Shown: positions 9,505 through 18,263, counted from the stretch's first letter. The stretch is 64,000 bases of DNA from Vibrio atypicus (GCF_009811315.1 NZ_BLID01000004.1:372001-436000), one strand, 5' to 3'. Numbers and translations are program-made. The notes: generated by a model from the sequence alone, not told the origin.

Positions 9505-10604
9505 TACGCTTCCCCTACATTGACTAGAAATTCATCGACATACAGCATGGTCCATTGCTCCGGAAAACTGATATACGCCTCTTGCTTTGGTACTGGCTGA
9601 TCTTCTTGCAAACGAGCCTTAATCTGCTTGTTGCCCAGTTGTAGGGTGACGATCTTGTAAGTCCCGAGATCTTCCACATGCAGCACATCACAGCGCAGTG
9701 CTGACTCGTTTCCTTTCTCCCATACATGAACAAACTCAGGGCGAATACCAATCTTGATGTTTTGGCTACCAGCTTGAGAAACGGCATGACGGTAAGATTC
9801 AGAAAGCGGCACTTCGACACCATCAAAGCTCACACCATTTTCAGTGGGTGTGACTTCCATTAAGTTCATGCCTGGGCTACCAATGAAATACCCCACAAAG
9901 GTGTGGTTTGGTCGCTCAAATAACTCGCGGGGTGTACCAAATTGCACAATTTGGCCGTTGTACATCACGGCAATTTCATCAGCGAAGGTGGAGGCTTCGA
10001 GCTGATCGTGTGTCACGTAGACCATAGTGATATTGAATTGCTGATGGATTTGCTTAAGCTTACGGCGCAATTTCCATTTCAATTGTGGGTCGATGACGGT
10101 TAGCGGCTCATCAAACAAGATCGCCGACACATCATCGCGGACCAAGCCTCGCCCCATCGATACTTTCTGTTTTTCATCCGCGGTTAGATGCTGCGCTTTT
10201 TTTGATAACACATTGGTTAGCTCTAAGATCTCAGCAATTTCAGTGACTTTGGAGTGAATTTTGGCCTTATGCACTTTCATGTTGCGTAGTGGAAACGCAA
10301 GGTTGTCGTACACCGTCATGGTGTCGTAAATCACCGGGAACTGGAAAACCTGCGCAATGTTGCGATCTTGCGGTCTTAGTTCATTGACGCGCATGTCATC
10401 AAACATCACATCGCCTTGAGAAGGGCTCATTAATCCGGAAATGATGTTCAATAGAGTCGATTTACCACAACCAGATGGGCCTAGTAGCGCGTATGCCCCG
10501 CCCTGCTTCCAAACATGATTCATCTCTTTAATGGCGTAAATCGAGTCACTCGTTGGCTTCTTATCGTAGGTATGAGCGAGTGAATTGAGTGTAATTTGAA
10601 CCAT
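9504..10604 (-). CDS. glpT: ABC importer ATPase with degenerate signature motif (rhizobial GlpT-like)
   Basis: This 366-residue ATPase has an N-terminal nucleotide-binding domain and a C-terminal TOBE-like regulatory domain (from about residue 235). Walker [10 protein letters not shown] (42-50), the Q-loop (VFQFP), Walker B AILFDE (161-166) and the H-loop THD with His199 are intact. The ABC signature is not: where LSGGQQQR is expected it reads LTADEKQK (140-147). Its partner GlpS shows the reverse pattern, so the pair should form one canonical and one degenerate ATP site. The name follows the rhizobial operon; this is not the glycerol-3-phosphate antiporter GlpT of E. coli. It starts a few bases after glpS behind AGGGGGT. 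Confidence 0.87.
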   Translation of the reverse strand: MVQITLNSLAHTYDKKPTSDSIYAIKEMNHVWKQGGAYALLGPSGCGKSTLLNIISGLMSPSQGDVMFDDMRVNELRPQDRNIAQVFQFPVIYDTMTVYDNLAFPLRNMKVHKAKIHSKVTEIAEILELTNVLSKKAQHLTADEKQKVSMGRGLVRDDVSAILFDEPLTVIDPQLKWKLRRKLKQIHQQFNITMVYVTHDQLEASTFADEIAVMYNGQIVQFGTPRELFERPNHTFVGYFIGSPGMNLMEVTPTENGVSFDGVEVPLSESYRHAVSQAGSQNIKIGIRPEFVHVWEKGNESALRCDVLHVEDLGTYKIVTLQLGNKQIKARLQEDQPVPKQEAYISFPEQWTMLYVDEFLVNVGEA

Positions 10605-10609
10605 GACCG

Positions 10610-11698
10610 TTACCCCCTAACATCACGAGTTGGGGCATGGATAAGGTTCTGATCCATACCAAAAACATAAAACTTATGGATTGGGATGTAGATTTTAATT
10701 GTCTCATCCACGTCGTAGCTGTGTACGCCCGGTAAGTGAAGCACCATATCCAGATGACTGTTGCGCACATGCAGGAAGGTTTCGGAGCCACTGATCTCTG
10801 CCACCTCAACTTGAACAGTCAACTCAACATCATCATCGTTCTTCGGTAGCAAACTCAGGTGGCTTGGGCGAATACCAAATTGATACTCACCTTTGTCTAA
10901 CTTGCTGAGAGATTGATTGAGAGGGAAATGCGCGCTTTGATCAAACGTCACTTCATTACTATTGATTTGACCAGAGATTAAATTAATTGGCGGTTCACTA
11001 AATAGCGTTGCCGAATCAACATTATCAGGGTTGTGATAGACAGAGGCGGTAGGGCCAGTTTGAATCACGCGACCTTCATGTAAAATGGTGGTTGTACCGC
11101 CAAGTGCCAGCGCTTCGTTGGGCTCTGTGGTTGCGTAGATAGCAATCGTATGACGGCTTTCAAATAGCTCACGCATCTCTTGGCGCAGCTCTTCGCGTAA
11201 CTTGTAATCCAAGTTAACGAGAGGCTCATCAAACAAAATAATCTCAGCATCTTTGACCAAAGCTCGAGCCATGGCCGTGCGCTGCTGTTGACCACCAGAA
11301 AGCTCTAAAGGATGTTTCGGTAAATGTTCCGTAATGCGCAGCATTTCAGCGGTCGCATGAACACGTTCGTTTATTTCTTTTTCAGCCATTCCAGCCAAGC
11401 GCAATGGTGACGCTACATTTTCAAATACGGTAAGGTTGGGATAATTGATGAACTGTTGATAAACCATCGAGATATTGCGGTCACGAACAGACACACCAGT
11501 AACATCAATACCATTGACCCATATCTTTCCAGAAGTCGGGCGATCCAGCCCCGCTATGAGTCTCATCAATGAGGTTTTGCCTGCCAAAGTTCGCCCTAGC
11601 AGAACATTGAACGACCCCGGCTCAAAGGTGAGGTTGACGTCAGAGATGTGCATCTCTCCATCAACATATTTGCTTACCTGCTCAAGTGTTAACGACAC
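10610..11698 (-). CDS. glpS: ABC importer ATPase lacking the H-loop histidine (GlpS-like)
   Basis: First gene of the importer operon: a 362-residue ATPase with a C-terminal TOBE-like domain. Walker A is GRTLAGKT (35-42). The signature LSGGQQQR is perfect (133-140), and Walker B EIILFDE (152-158) keeps its glutamate. The switch-region histidine is replaced: the sequence is YATTE (188-192) instead of YVTHD, putting Thr191 in its place. It therefore supplies a good signature to GlpT's site but a weak site of its own. Translation starts at a GTG with AAGGAG eight bases upstream. A sigma-54 promoter lies 50 bp upstream. Gene order S-T-P-Q-U-V matches the rhizobial glycerol operon. Confidence 0.87.
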   Translation of the reverse strand: MSLTLEQVSKYVDGEMHISDVNLTFEPGSFNVLLGRTLAGKTSLMRLIAGLDRPTSGKIWVNGIDVTGVSVRDRNISMVYQQFINYPNLTVFENVASPLRLAGMAEKEINERVHATAEMLRITEHLPKHPLELSGGQQQRTAMARALVKDAEIILFDEPLVNLDYKLREELRQEMRELFESRHTIAIYATTEPNEALALGGTTTILHEGRVIQTGPTASVYHNPDNVDSATLFSEPPINLISGQINSNEVTFDQSAHFPLNQSLSKLDKGEYQFGIRPSHLSLLPKNDDDVELTVQVEVAEISGSETFLHVRNSHLDMVLHLPGVHSYDVDETIKIYIPIHKFYVFGMDQNLIHAPTRDVRG

Positions 11699-11747
11699 TA
11701 AGAACTCCTTTCTATTCGAACAATAATTTTTCGTTATTGCTCACTAG

Positions 11748-11764
11748 AGCGAGAGTCGTGCCAA
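11748..11764 (-). promoter_or_regulatory. Sigma-54 (-24/-12) promoter of the importer operon
   Basis: On the minus strand the sequence TTGGCACGACTCTCGCT matches the RpoN consensus TGGCACGRNNNTTGCW at all but one defined base (TCGC for TTGC). The invariant GG and GC are exactly 10 nt apart. It lies 50 bp upstream of the first start codon, and the divergent gene encodes a sigma-54 activator. Confidence 0.85.
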
Positions 11765-11780
11765 GTTACAAAAATGTAAC
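11765..11780. promoter_or_regulatory. Palindrome abutting the -24 box
   Basis: GTTACA-AAAA-TGTAAC is a perfect inverted repeat that ends one base before the -24 element. It could be an operator for a repressor that blocks RpoN holoenzyme, or an activator site unusually close in. No regulator can be assigned from the sequence. Confidence 0.4.
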
Positions 11781-11906
11781 CAAAATATTTCACCCATCTT
11801 TCTCCAGCCCTTTAAAACTGGAGATTTAGAACCAAACTCAACCAAGTTCACCTATTTTGTTGGCATTTTCACTAATGAGACTGCGGTAACATTTGTTAAT
11901 TAAATG

Positions 11907-11933
11907 TGTTCAAACAATGTTCAAACTGTTCAC
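11907..11933. promoter_or_regulatory. Direct repeats TGTTCAAAC upstream of the sigma-54 promoter
   Basis: TGTTCAAAC occurs at 11907 and 11918, one helical turn apart, followed by TGTTCAC at 11927. They lie roughly 145-185 bp upstream of the -24 box, a normal distance for upstream activator sites. The half-site GTTCNAA recurs in the adjoining large palindrome. Confidence 0.45.
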
Positions 11934-11946
11934 TTGAGTGATATGT

Positions 11947-11990
11947 TAATTGCTCGAATATGAACATTAACGTTCACATTCGAACAATTA
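11947..11990. promoter_or_regulatory. 44-bp quasi-palindrome in the divergent control region
   Basis: The two 22-base arms pair at 19 of 22 positions around a centre at 11968/11969. All three mismatches are A/C on the plus strand. Each arm contains a GTTCG/CGAAC-type half-site, similar to the E. coli GlpR operator halves (ATGTTCG...CGAACAT). It lies about 200 bp upstream of the sigma-54 promoter and about 45 bp upstream of the activator start. It could be an enhancer site for the activator, an autoregulatory operator, or a GlpR site. Confidence 0.55.
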
Positions 11991-12035
11991 GAATAATTAC
12001 TTAACTCTACTTTTTGCTTGTAATTGGCCGATATT

Positions 12036-13904
12036 ATGGACAAGAAACACCTATCAATGATTGAGAAATCTTGGCAACGATGCCGAGAAGCGGGCTTAGT
12101 GCACAATAGCAACCCCATTATAGAAATGGAGACAGGGGCTTCGTTTGGTCATACGCTCGAGGAGCACTCTGGACTGATTACCACCACACAGCAAAAAGTT
12201 CTGCCCTTTTACGACAGTTTATTAGCCAACAGTAACTGTCTTATCACGTTAGCCAACCCCAATGGGCAAGTGTTAAACAGTTGGGGGGAGCAACGCTTCT
12301 TTTCTCAGCGGCAGCCACAAGTGTTTCAAAATGGGGTGCATTGGCAGGAAAGCTTAATTGGTACGAATGCCATCGGAACAGCTCTAGAAACAGGCTCTAT
12401 CGTTCAAGTTTTTCACGATGAACACTTTCTAACATCCAATCGATTTATGACGGGATCTGCTGCTCCGTTGTTTGATGCGGATAGAAAAGTTGCAGGCGTA
12501 CTCTCCATTTCAAGTGACGCCTATATGCCAACCTCCCATACATTGGGCATGGTGAAATTGATGTCTCAAGCGATAGAAAATCAATTGATCGCCTCGCAAT
12601 TTCATCGTGATCATCACTTGATGTGGTTTAACACCTCGGCTGAAAATATCGATAGCCAATGGTCTTCGCTAATCGTATTCAATGAACATGGCATGATTAT
12701 CTCTGCCAACCGACGAGCCGAAGTCGTACTTGGTCAAGATCTAGCTCTGCAAAGGGTTGATCAAATCTTTGATATCAAACTTGAGCAGTTGCTTTCTCAC
12801 CCACCTTATATACCGGTCTCAATTAGTACCCACTCTCAATTTAGCTTTTTTGGCATCATCACTCCGCCAAAGGTCGCACAAGGACGCCAAATTGATTACC
12901 GGCAATCTACGCCAAAAACCAATACAGAAGATGCGAAAGCTCCGCTGACATTAGAACGATTAAACATGGGCGATGCACGACTTGCAAAAGCCATTAACCA
13001 AGCGAGCCGCATACTAAACACCGATATCCCGATCTTAATTCACGGAGAAACTGGTGTGGGTAAAGAGGTGTTCGTCAACGCTCTTCACCTATCCAGTGAA
13101 AGAAAACACGCGCCGATGATTGCAGTGAACTGTGCAGCAATTCCTGCCGATTTAGTTGAGTCTGAACTGTTTGGTTATGAAAAAGGGGCATTCACTGGAG
13201 CGAATCAAAAAGGTTACATCGGCCTTATTCGCAAAGCCGACAAGGGAACGCTGTTTTTAGATGAGTTGGGCGATATGCCAATGAATGTGCAGGCTCGACT
13301 GCTGCGCGTATTACAGGAGCGAAAAGTCACACCGCTTGGCTCCACCACCTCTTATCCAGTAGATTTTAAATTGGTCTCTGCGACCAACTGCAATCTTAAA
13401 CAAGATGTAGAACGAGGTACCTTTCGTCAAGATCTCTACTATCGAGTCACTGGATTGAACCTTTCTCTGCCCGCTCTTCGAGAACGAACCGATAAAGAAG
13501 CGTTAGTGAAGTTTTTACTAGCTCGATACGCGTTAGAAAATGAAACACCGTCGATCAGCCTCGAAGTTCTTGCCATGTTTAAGAACCACCCATGGCCAGG
13601 GAATATTCGTCAAATGGTCAGCGTATTACAAATTGCAGTGGCCATGGCCGACAACCAAACCATCACCATTGAACACCTGCCCGATGATTTCCTGCAAGAC
13701 CTAGAACCCGAGGATTCTGTTCAGCCGCTGCATCAAGGGGACAATATTACCCTATTATCCGAGGTGACTTCGCTCAGCCCACCCGATGACAATTGGTTGG
13801 AAGTATATGAACAAAGCGGTCGCAATGTTTCTGCGACCGCAAAGAATTTGAATATTAGCCGCAATACCTTGTACAAGCGGCTAAGAGAGCAAGGTTTACG
13901 TTAG
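12036..13904 (+). CDS. AcoR-like sigma-54 enhancer-binding activator
   Basis: This 622-residue regulator has three parts: an N-terminal GAF-type sensor region (about 55-190), a second sensor/linker segment (about 205-290), and an AAA+ domain with Walker A GETGVGKE (about 337-344) and the sigma-54 contact loop GAFTGA (about 384-389) plus Walker B LFLDELGD. A C-terminal Fis-type helix-turn-helix (NVSATAKNLNISRNTLYKRL) follows. The architecture matches AcoR, the acetoin-responsive activator, but the ligand here is unknown. I prefer the ATG at 12036 over the in-frame TTG four codons upstream. It is divergent from the importer operon, whose promoter is RpoN-type, so it is the likely activator. Its end overlaps the convergent transporter gene by 4 bp. 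Confidence 0.88.
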   Translation: MDKKHLSMIEKSWQRCREAGLVHNSNPIIEMETGASFGHTLEEHSGLITTTQQKVLPFYDSLLANSNCLITLANPNGQVLNSWGEQRFFSQRQPQVFQNGVHWQESLIGTNAIGTALETGSIVQVFHDEHFLTSNRFMTGSAAPLFDADRKVAGVLSISSDAYMPTSHTLGMVKLMSQAIENQLIASQFHRDHHLMWFNTSAENIDSQWSSLIVFNEHGMIISANRRAEVVLGQDLALQRVDQIFDIKLEQLLSHPPYIPVSISTHSQFSFFGIITPPKVAQGRQIDYRQSTPKTNTEDAKAPLTLERLNMGDARLAKAINQASRILNTDIPILIHGETGVGKEVFVNALHLSSERKHAPMIAVNCAAIPADLVESELFGYEKGAFTGANQKGYIGLIRKADKGTLFLDELGDMPMNVQARLLRVLQERKVTPLGSTTSYPVDFKLVSATNCNLKQDVERGTFRQDLYYRVTGLNLSLPALRERTDKEALVKFLLARYALENETPSISLEVLAMFKNHPWPGNIRQMVSVLQIAVAMADNQTITIEHLPDDFLQDLEPEDSVQPLHQGDNITLLSEVTSLSPPDDNWLEVYEQSGRNVSATAKNLNISRNTLYKRLREQGLR

Positions 13905-14875
13905 TGCGAAGCTAGACCGAAGGTTTGACTGACTGGGCGATAAAACGCTAGGTAACGCATTGCGACATAACCTACCACCACAGTCGCGATAATCAGTTCA
14001 AAGCCTGCTAACCAATGTACTTGCTGAACATACTCAGCAGCAATTCCGACACTGTCCATCCAACTCGCCAACTTAAAGAGTGCAGTTGAACCGATCACCA
14101 TAGGGAAGGTAAACGCTGCATAGCCTGGGCTAAATGGCAATCTAAGCAGTTTAAAGAAAGCAAGGTAGATAATAGCTGTCATTAACACAGCAATACCAAA
14201 CAAAACCCCAATGATGACAGGCGATGGATTCGCCGCAACAGTCAGGTAGCCTGCTAAAGATAGACTTGCTGGTGCTGCTAAGATCGCAAGTGTTGGTTTT
14301 GCTGCATCAGGGACTTCATGAGTAAACATAAAACGATAGATCATCATCGGCAGCATGACGGCATACGCGACCATACCAAAAATAAGCGCGCCGTTAGCAA
14401 CCATACTTAACGCTGGATTCCCCGAAAAAGAGACATCCGCTACGATAATACCCACTGGTGGTACAAACCAACTCGGTACCATATGGTGCAATTCAAACTC
14501 TTTTGCTCGGTGATACAAAAAGCTCACTAAGAAGATGATGTGCAACGCCACGGCAAACAGCCACAATACATCCCCTGCTATAGGAAAAAAATTACCTAAC
14601 GAGTTCGAGACCACCATAGTCCCCATCGCAAACGTAGGTACAACACTCCCCACCACTGGGTGAGCCAGATCTTGTTGTAGCAAATGGCGATGAAAAAGAA
14701 ATTTAACCGCCAGAATACTCAAAAGAACACTCGCGATGACTGCGCCACTCCATTGGCCAACCCCGTTTAAGGTTGCAAAGTTCTCCCAACACCAGCCAAG
14801 GCTTGCGATACCTAACGCTAAGCCCGCCATAGGAGTCGGAGCACCCATCACTTTTGCTTTTGCTGTTTTAATCAT
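13901..14875 (-). CDS. TDT-family (TehA/SLAC1-type) transporter
   Basis: A 324-residue integral membrane protein with about ten hydrophobic helices. It begins after a short cytoplasmic segment with the family's PTPMAGLALGIASLG motif. TDT members include TehA (tellurite/dicarboxylate-linked), plant SLAC1 anion channels and the fungal sulfite pump Ssu1. It is divergent from a LysR regulator resembling YeiE, which in enterobacteria is linked to sulfite stress; sulfite or another small anion is therefore a reasonable substrate guess, not a demonstrated one. The ATG is preceded by GAGGCAG. Confidence 0.75.
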   Translation of the reverse strand: MIKTAKAKVMGAPTPMAGLALGIASLGWCWENFATLNGVGQWSGAVIASVLLSILAVKFLFHRHLLQQDLAHPVVGSVVPTFAMGTMVVSNSLGNFFPIAGDVLWLFAVALHIIFLVSFLYHRAKEFELHHMVPSWFVPPVGIIVADVSFSGNPALSMVANGALIFGMVAYAVMLPMMIYRFMFTHEVPDAAKPTLAILAAPASLSLAGYLTVAANPSPVIIGVLFGIAVLMTAIIYLAFFKLLRLPFSPGYAAFTFPMVIGSTALFKLASWMDSVGIAAEYVQQVHWLAGFELIIATVVVGYVAMRYLAFYRPVSQTFGLASH

Positions 14876-14979
14876 CTCTGCCTCACAATCTTGTTTCTAT
14901 GCTTGCAGTCTACGCTTGCTATTTGTTCGAAACTATCTAATTATTTAAAACAGTCGTTCAACTAAACTTAACGAATAAT

Positions 14980-15870
14980 ATGGCAGCCAATATCTCGCTG
15001 AAACAACTAAAAGTTTTCATCACTATCACTCAACACGAGACGCTTACATCGGCCTCTGAGGCGCTGTTTTTATCTAAAGCGGCAGTCAGTATGGCGCTGT
15101 CAGAACTTGAGAAGCAGATTGGCCACTCTCTATTTGACCGGGTTAATAACCGGCTTATTCTCAATCAAGAGGGCCAGAAGTTACTCCCTTTAGCCGATGA
15201 GCTTATTGAGCGAGCACAAAACATTGAGCAGTTATTTGATAACGACCAGACCCTATCGGGCGATCTGAAAATTGGGGCCAGTGATACAATCGGCAATCAA
15301 GTCGCACCTTATCTGCTCAGTGACTTTCGTCATCAAACTCAGCATAAATCGCAGAGCTTGTTTATCTCAAACTCCGCGTTGATCTGCGAAAAGCTGATCG
15401 ACTACGAACTCGACCTGGCCTTAATTGAGGGTAAAACTCTGCACCCACAACTGATTTCTACTCAGTTCAGCGAAGATGAGATGTGTGTAATTTGTGCGCC
15501 TAACTCCCCACTAGCAACTCAACAGCAGTGGGCGGTAGGCGATCTTGAAAACAGTGAATGGATATTGCGCGAGGCGGGATCGGGCTCCAAAGAGTTCTTT
15601 CTAAGAGTCATCGCGCCACGCCTTGAGCATTGGCATGAATCCTTCCAACTCAACACCACAGAAGCTCTGATCAATAGCGTTTCTGCGGGTCTAGGTTTAG
15701 GTTGTCTGTCAAAACTCTCCGCTGAACCAGCTATAAAAGATGGTCGAGTTGTCGAGATACAGCTACCGCTCGACATGAAAAGACGCTATTGGTTACTGGT
15801 ACACAAAGAGAAATACCAAAGCCCACTGTTAAAAGCCTTTATTGAGTTTTGCTACCAATGGCAAAAGTAG
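14980..15870 (+). CDS. LysR-family regulator, YeiE-like
   Basis: 296 residues with an N-terminal winged helix (ISLKQLKVFITITQHETLTS, then SKAAVSMALSELEKQIG) and a two-lobed ligand-binding domain from about residue 90. Features shared with YeiE are the IGASDTIGNQVAPYLL segment, the DLALIEG stretch and the EWILREAGSGSKEFF motif. It is divergent from the TDT transporter across a 104-bp gap and probably controls it and itself. The effector is unknown; YeiE of Salmonella and E. coli is tied to sulfite, which fits the neighbour. Confidence 0.75.
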   Translation: MAANISLKQLKVFITITQHETLTSASEALFLSKAAVSMALSELEKQIGHSLFDRVNNRLILNQEGQKLLPLADELIERAQNIEQLFDNDQTLSGDLKIGASDTIGNQVAPYLLSDFRHQTQHKSQSLFISNSALICEKLIDYELDLALIEGKTLHPQLISTQFSEDEMCVICAPNSPLATQQQWAVGDLENSEWILREAGSGSKEFFLRVIAPRLEHWHESFQLNTTEALINSVSAGLGLGCLSKLSAEPAIKDGRVVEIQLPLDMKRRYWLLVHKEKYQSPLLKAFIEFCYQWQK

Positions 15871-15951
15871 CTGAGACTTAATCCACAAAGGAACAAAGAG
15901 TAGCCACTTAGATCCCATAATAAGCCGCTCGCCTAGACTTAATTGGTTAAA

Positions 15952-15971
15952 AACTGTATAAACAGCCAGTA
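15952..15971 (+). promoter_or_regulatory. LexA (SOS) box upstream of yebG
   Basis: The sequence ACTGTATAAACAGCCAGT fits CTG-N10-CAG with flanking A/T as in the gammaproteobacterial LexA consensus. It lies 37 bp upstream of the yebG start, consistent with yebG being SOS-induced in E. coli. Confidence 0.75.
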
Positions 15972-16007
15972 ATTATTTTGGCAAATTTTGACTAGAGGAC
16001 TAACACC

Positions 16008-16313
16008 ATGGCTGTTATCGTCAAGTACGTGGTAGAACGCAATGGAGAAGAGAAAATGACTTTTACCTCTAAAGCGGAAGCTGACGCATATGACAAAATG
16101 CTTGATATGGCTGATGAGCTATTCGAGCTACTCGATAAAAGTGACCTGCTAGAAGACGAAGGCAAGAAAGAAGACTTAGCCATGTTCCTAGCACAAAACA
16201 AAGAAGAAGTGCTCTATGCGCTGGGTGCTAAGCGGAAGCCAGCACCAAAGAAAGCCAAAAAAGTTGAAGCTGTTGAAGATTCAGCAGACGATCAGCAAGA
16301 AGACGCAGCCTAA
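16008..16313 (+). CDS. yebG: YebG-family DNA damage-inducible protein
   Basis: 101 residues. The N-terminal part MAVIVKYVVERNGEEKMTF followed by the KAEADAYDKMLDMADEL helix is typical of YebG, an SOS-induced protein of unclear biochemical role. The C-terminus is lysine-rich (KRKPAPKKAKK) and then acidic. A LexA box lies just upstream and a strong terminator follows, so this is a single-gene SOS unit. Confidence 0.9.
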   Translation: MAVIVKYVVERNGEEKMTFTSKAEADAYDKMLDMADELFELLDKSDLLEDEGKKEDLAMFLAQNKEEVLYALGAKRKPAPKKAKKVEAVEDSADDQQEDAA

Positions 16314-16341
16314 TTTCGCTCTGTTCACCAGTGACTTTTTT

Positions 16342-16375
16342 AAACCTCGGCCATGTTGCCGAGGTTTTTGTTTTT
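16342..16375 (+). terminator. Terminator of yebG
   Basis: Ten-base arms AAACCTCGGC / GCCGAGGTTT with a 6-nt loop, followed by a T-rich run. Confidence 0.85.
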
Positions 16376-16463
16376 AGGGAAACTGAATTGATAAGTTTTA
16401 CCCTAATAACATCGTTAACCAAAGGCTAAGATAAACTCAATTACGACCACATTGAGTATCGTC

Positions 16464-17213
16464 ATGAACTACCACATCGAAGTCTGTATCGACAATTTAG
16501 AGTCTCTTCACCTAGCGATTAAAGGTGGAGCAACGCGTATTGAACTCTGCTCTTCACTGGCACTCGGTGGACTTACACCAAGTTGCGGTTTCATGAGAAA
16601 ATCCGCTGAAATATCGACCATTCCTGTCTACGCCATGATTCGCCCTCGTCAAGGTGACTTTCTTTATGACCAAGATGATATTGATGCCATGCTTTTAGAT
16701 ATTGAAGCGGTCGCCGAAGCAGGCTTACAAGGCATTGTGTTTGGTGTGTTAACCGCTGATGGCGATATTGACATGCCACTCGCAACTCAAATTGTCGAAA
16801 AAGCGCAGCTCTATAATTTAGGTGTGACGTTCCACCGTGCGATAGACCAGTGCGCAAACTACGAACAAGCAATTGAAGATGCGGCTAACTTAGGCTGTGA
16901 GCGAATTCTTACCTCCGGCTTAGCGCCCAATGTTGAGCAAGGCGTTGAGACTCTTGCACACATGGTTCGATTGGCTGATGGGCGTATTTCCATCATGGCT
17001 GGTGCAGGTTTAACGCATGAAAATGTGGCTGATATCGTCCACCAAACAGGTGTAAAAGAAGTCCACCTTTCAGGAAAAACAACACGCTCTAGCCAGATGA
17101 GGCTGGTCGCTAATCAAGCAAAAATGGGAACGAAGCAGCTCGACGATTTTGTTGTTCCTGTGACAAATCCAGATGCAATTAAAAAAGTGCTTAACGCTAT
17201 CTGTAAATCATAA
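16464..17213 (+). CDS. cutC: CutC family protein
   Basis: 249 residues in a TIM-barrel fold. The family marks are [14 protein letters not shown] and the adjoining [18 protein letters not shown] segment near the N-terminus, then TFHRAIDQC and the ILTSGL stretch. CutC was named for copper homeostasis in E. coli, but a direct role is disputed. The ATG at 16464 is preferred over an in-frame TTG at 16452 because family members begin MNYxIEVC. It follows the yebG terminator and precedes a LysR gene on the same strand. Confidence 0.9.
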   Translation: MNYHIEVCIDNLESLHLAIKGGATRIELCSSLALGGLTPSCGFMRKSAEISTIPVYAMIRPRQGDFLYDQDDIDAMLLDIEAVAEAGLQGIVFGVLTADGDIDMPLATQIVEKAQLYNLGVTFHRAIDQCANYEQAIEDAANLGCERILTSGLAPNVEQGVETLAHMVRLADGRISIMAGAGLTHENVADIVHQTGVKEVHLSGKTTRSSQMRLVANQAKMGTKQLDDFVVPVTNPDAIKKVLNAICKS

Positions 17214-17279
17214 AGCAATGTATATTTGTTCTTCTCTGGAAGAACAAATAGTTACCACTTTGAAGTATTAGGACAATTC

Positions 17280-18206
17280 ATGGCAAAGGATCTGTTTTAC
17301 AGTTTAGATCTTAATCTACTGCGCACTTTTCTGGTGTTATCGCAAGAACTCAACATGCGCAAAGCATCCCAGCGCCTTTTTGTCTCACAACCTGCAATCA
17401 GTCAGGCACTGCAAAAACTACGGAATCACTTTGGTGATGAGCTGTTTGTAAAGGTACCTAAAGGCCTTACAGCCACCCCCTTTGCAGAACAATTGGCAAC
17501 ATCAATTACACCTTTACTAGACGGGCTCGCCTCAGAACTAAACAAATCCGATCTATTTGATCCTAAAGAAATTAACTACCCTATAAAAATTGCCGTTTCT
17601 CCTATCGTTTTAACCTGCCTTTCTGGTTCACTATTCCATCGAATCAAAGAGCAAGCACCTAATTGCACATTAGAACTCATTGGCTGGAATCACGCGACAA
17701 TGGAAGATATTCAGCGAGATCAGGTGCTTATAGGTATTGGTTATGAGCAAGATGCCATGCTTAACGTCTACGAGCAGAAAGTTGCAGTACTAACAGGGAA
17801 GATAATCGTTCGTAAAGATCACCCAATCAAAACTAACCCTGTGTCACCACAAGATATGGTCGGCTATGAAATTGCTTCTATTATCACCCCTGGCTGGAAC
17901 GACAACTTTTCCGTCGCCGCAGAAATAATGAAACGTGCAGGATTTGAAGCAAAAATAGGTTTCCGCTCGGAATTTGCGTTGGCTGCTGTAAGTGTTGCTC
18001 AGCATACCGACATGTATATTCCCCACTCTAATTTATTCCCAATAGAACAATTTCCTGCCCTTAAAATGCTTGATGTCATTGTAAATGATAGCTATATGGA
18101 CACTCCGCTCTTTTGTTACTATCACAGCAAGTATCGTCGTAACCCTCTTGTCACTTGGATCGCAGAGCAAATAGCCGCGGTACTTAATGAACAAACATCT
18201 CGATAA
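17280..18206 (+). CDS. LysR-family transcriptional regulator
   Basis: 308 residues with a LysR winged helix near the N-terminus (DLNLLRTFLVLSQELNMRKA, then QPAISQALQKLRNHFGD) and a substrate-binding domain after about residue 90. The start is placed at the ATG at 17280; upstream in-frame codons would add a non-homologous tail. It is of the NodD/SyrM-like short-linker type. The target is unknown: it follows cutC by 66 bp and sits directly ahead of the lipoprotein/barrel gene trio, which is the obvious candidate. Confidence 0.85.
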   Translation: MAKDLFYSLDLNLLRTFLVLSQELNMRKASQRLFVSQPAISQALQKLRNHFGDELFVKVPKGLTATPFAEQLATSITPLLDGLASELNKSDLFDPKEINYPIKIAVSPIVLTCLSGSLFHRIKEQAPNCTLELIGWNHATMEDIQRDQVLIGIGYEQDAMLNVYEQKVAVLTGKIIVRKDHPIKTNPVSPQDMVGYEIASIITPGWNDNFSVAAEIMKRAGFEAKIGFRSEFALAAVSVAQHTDMYIPHSNLFPIEQFPALKMLDVIVNDSYMDTPLFCYYHSKYRRNPLVTWIAEQIAAVLNEQTSR

Positions 18207-18263
18207 GCTAGGCTTATTAAGTAAATAACAATAGGCAATTAGAGGCTTCGCTACAAATCATTC

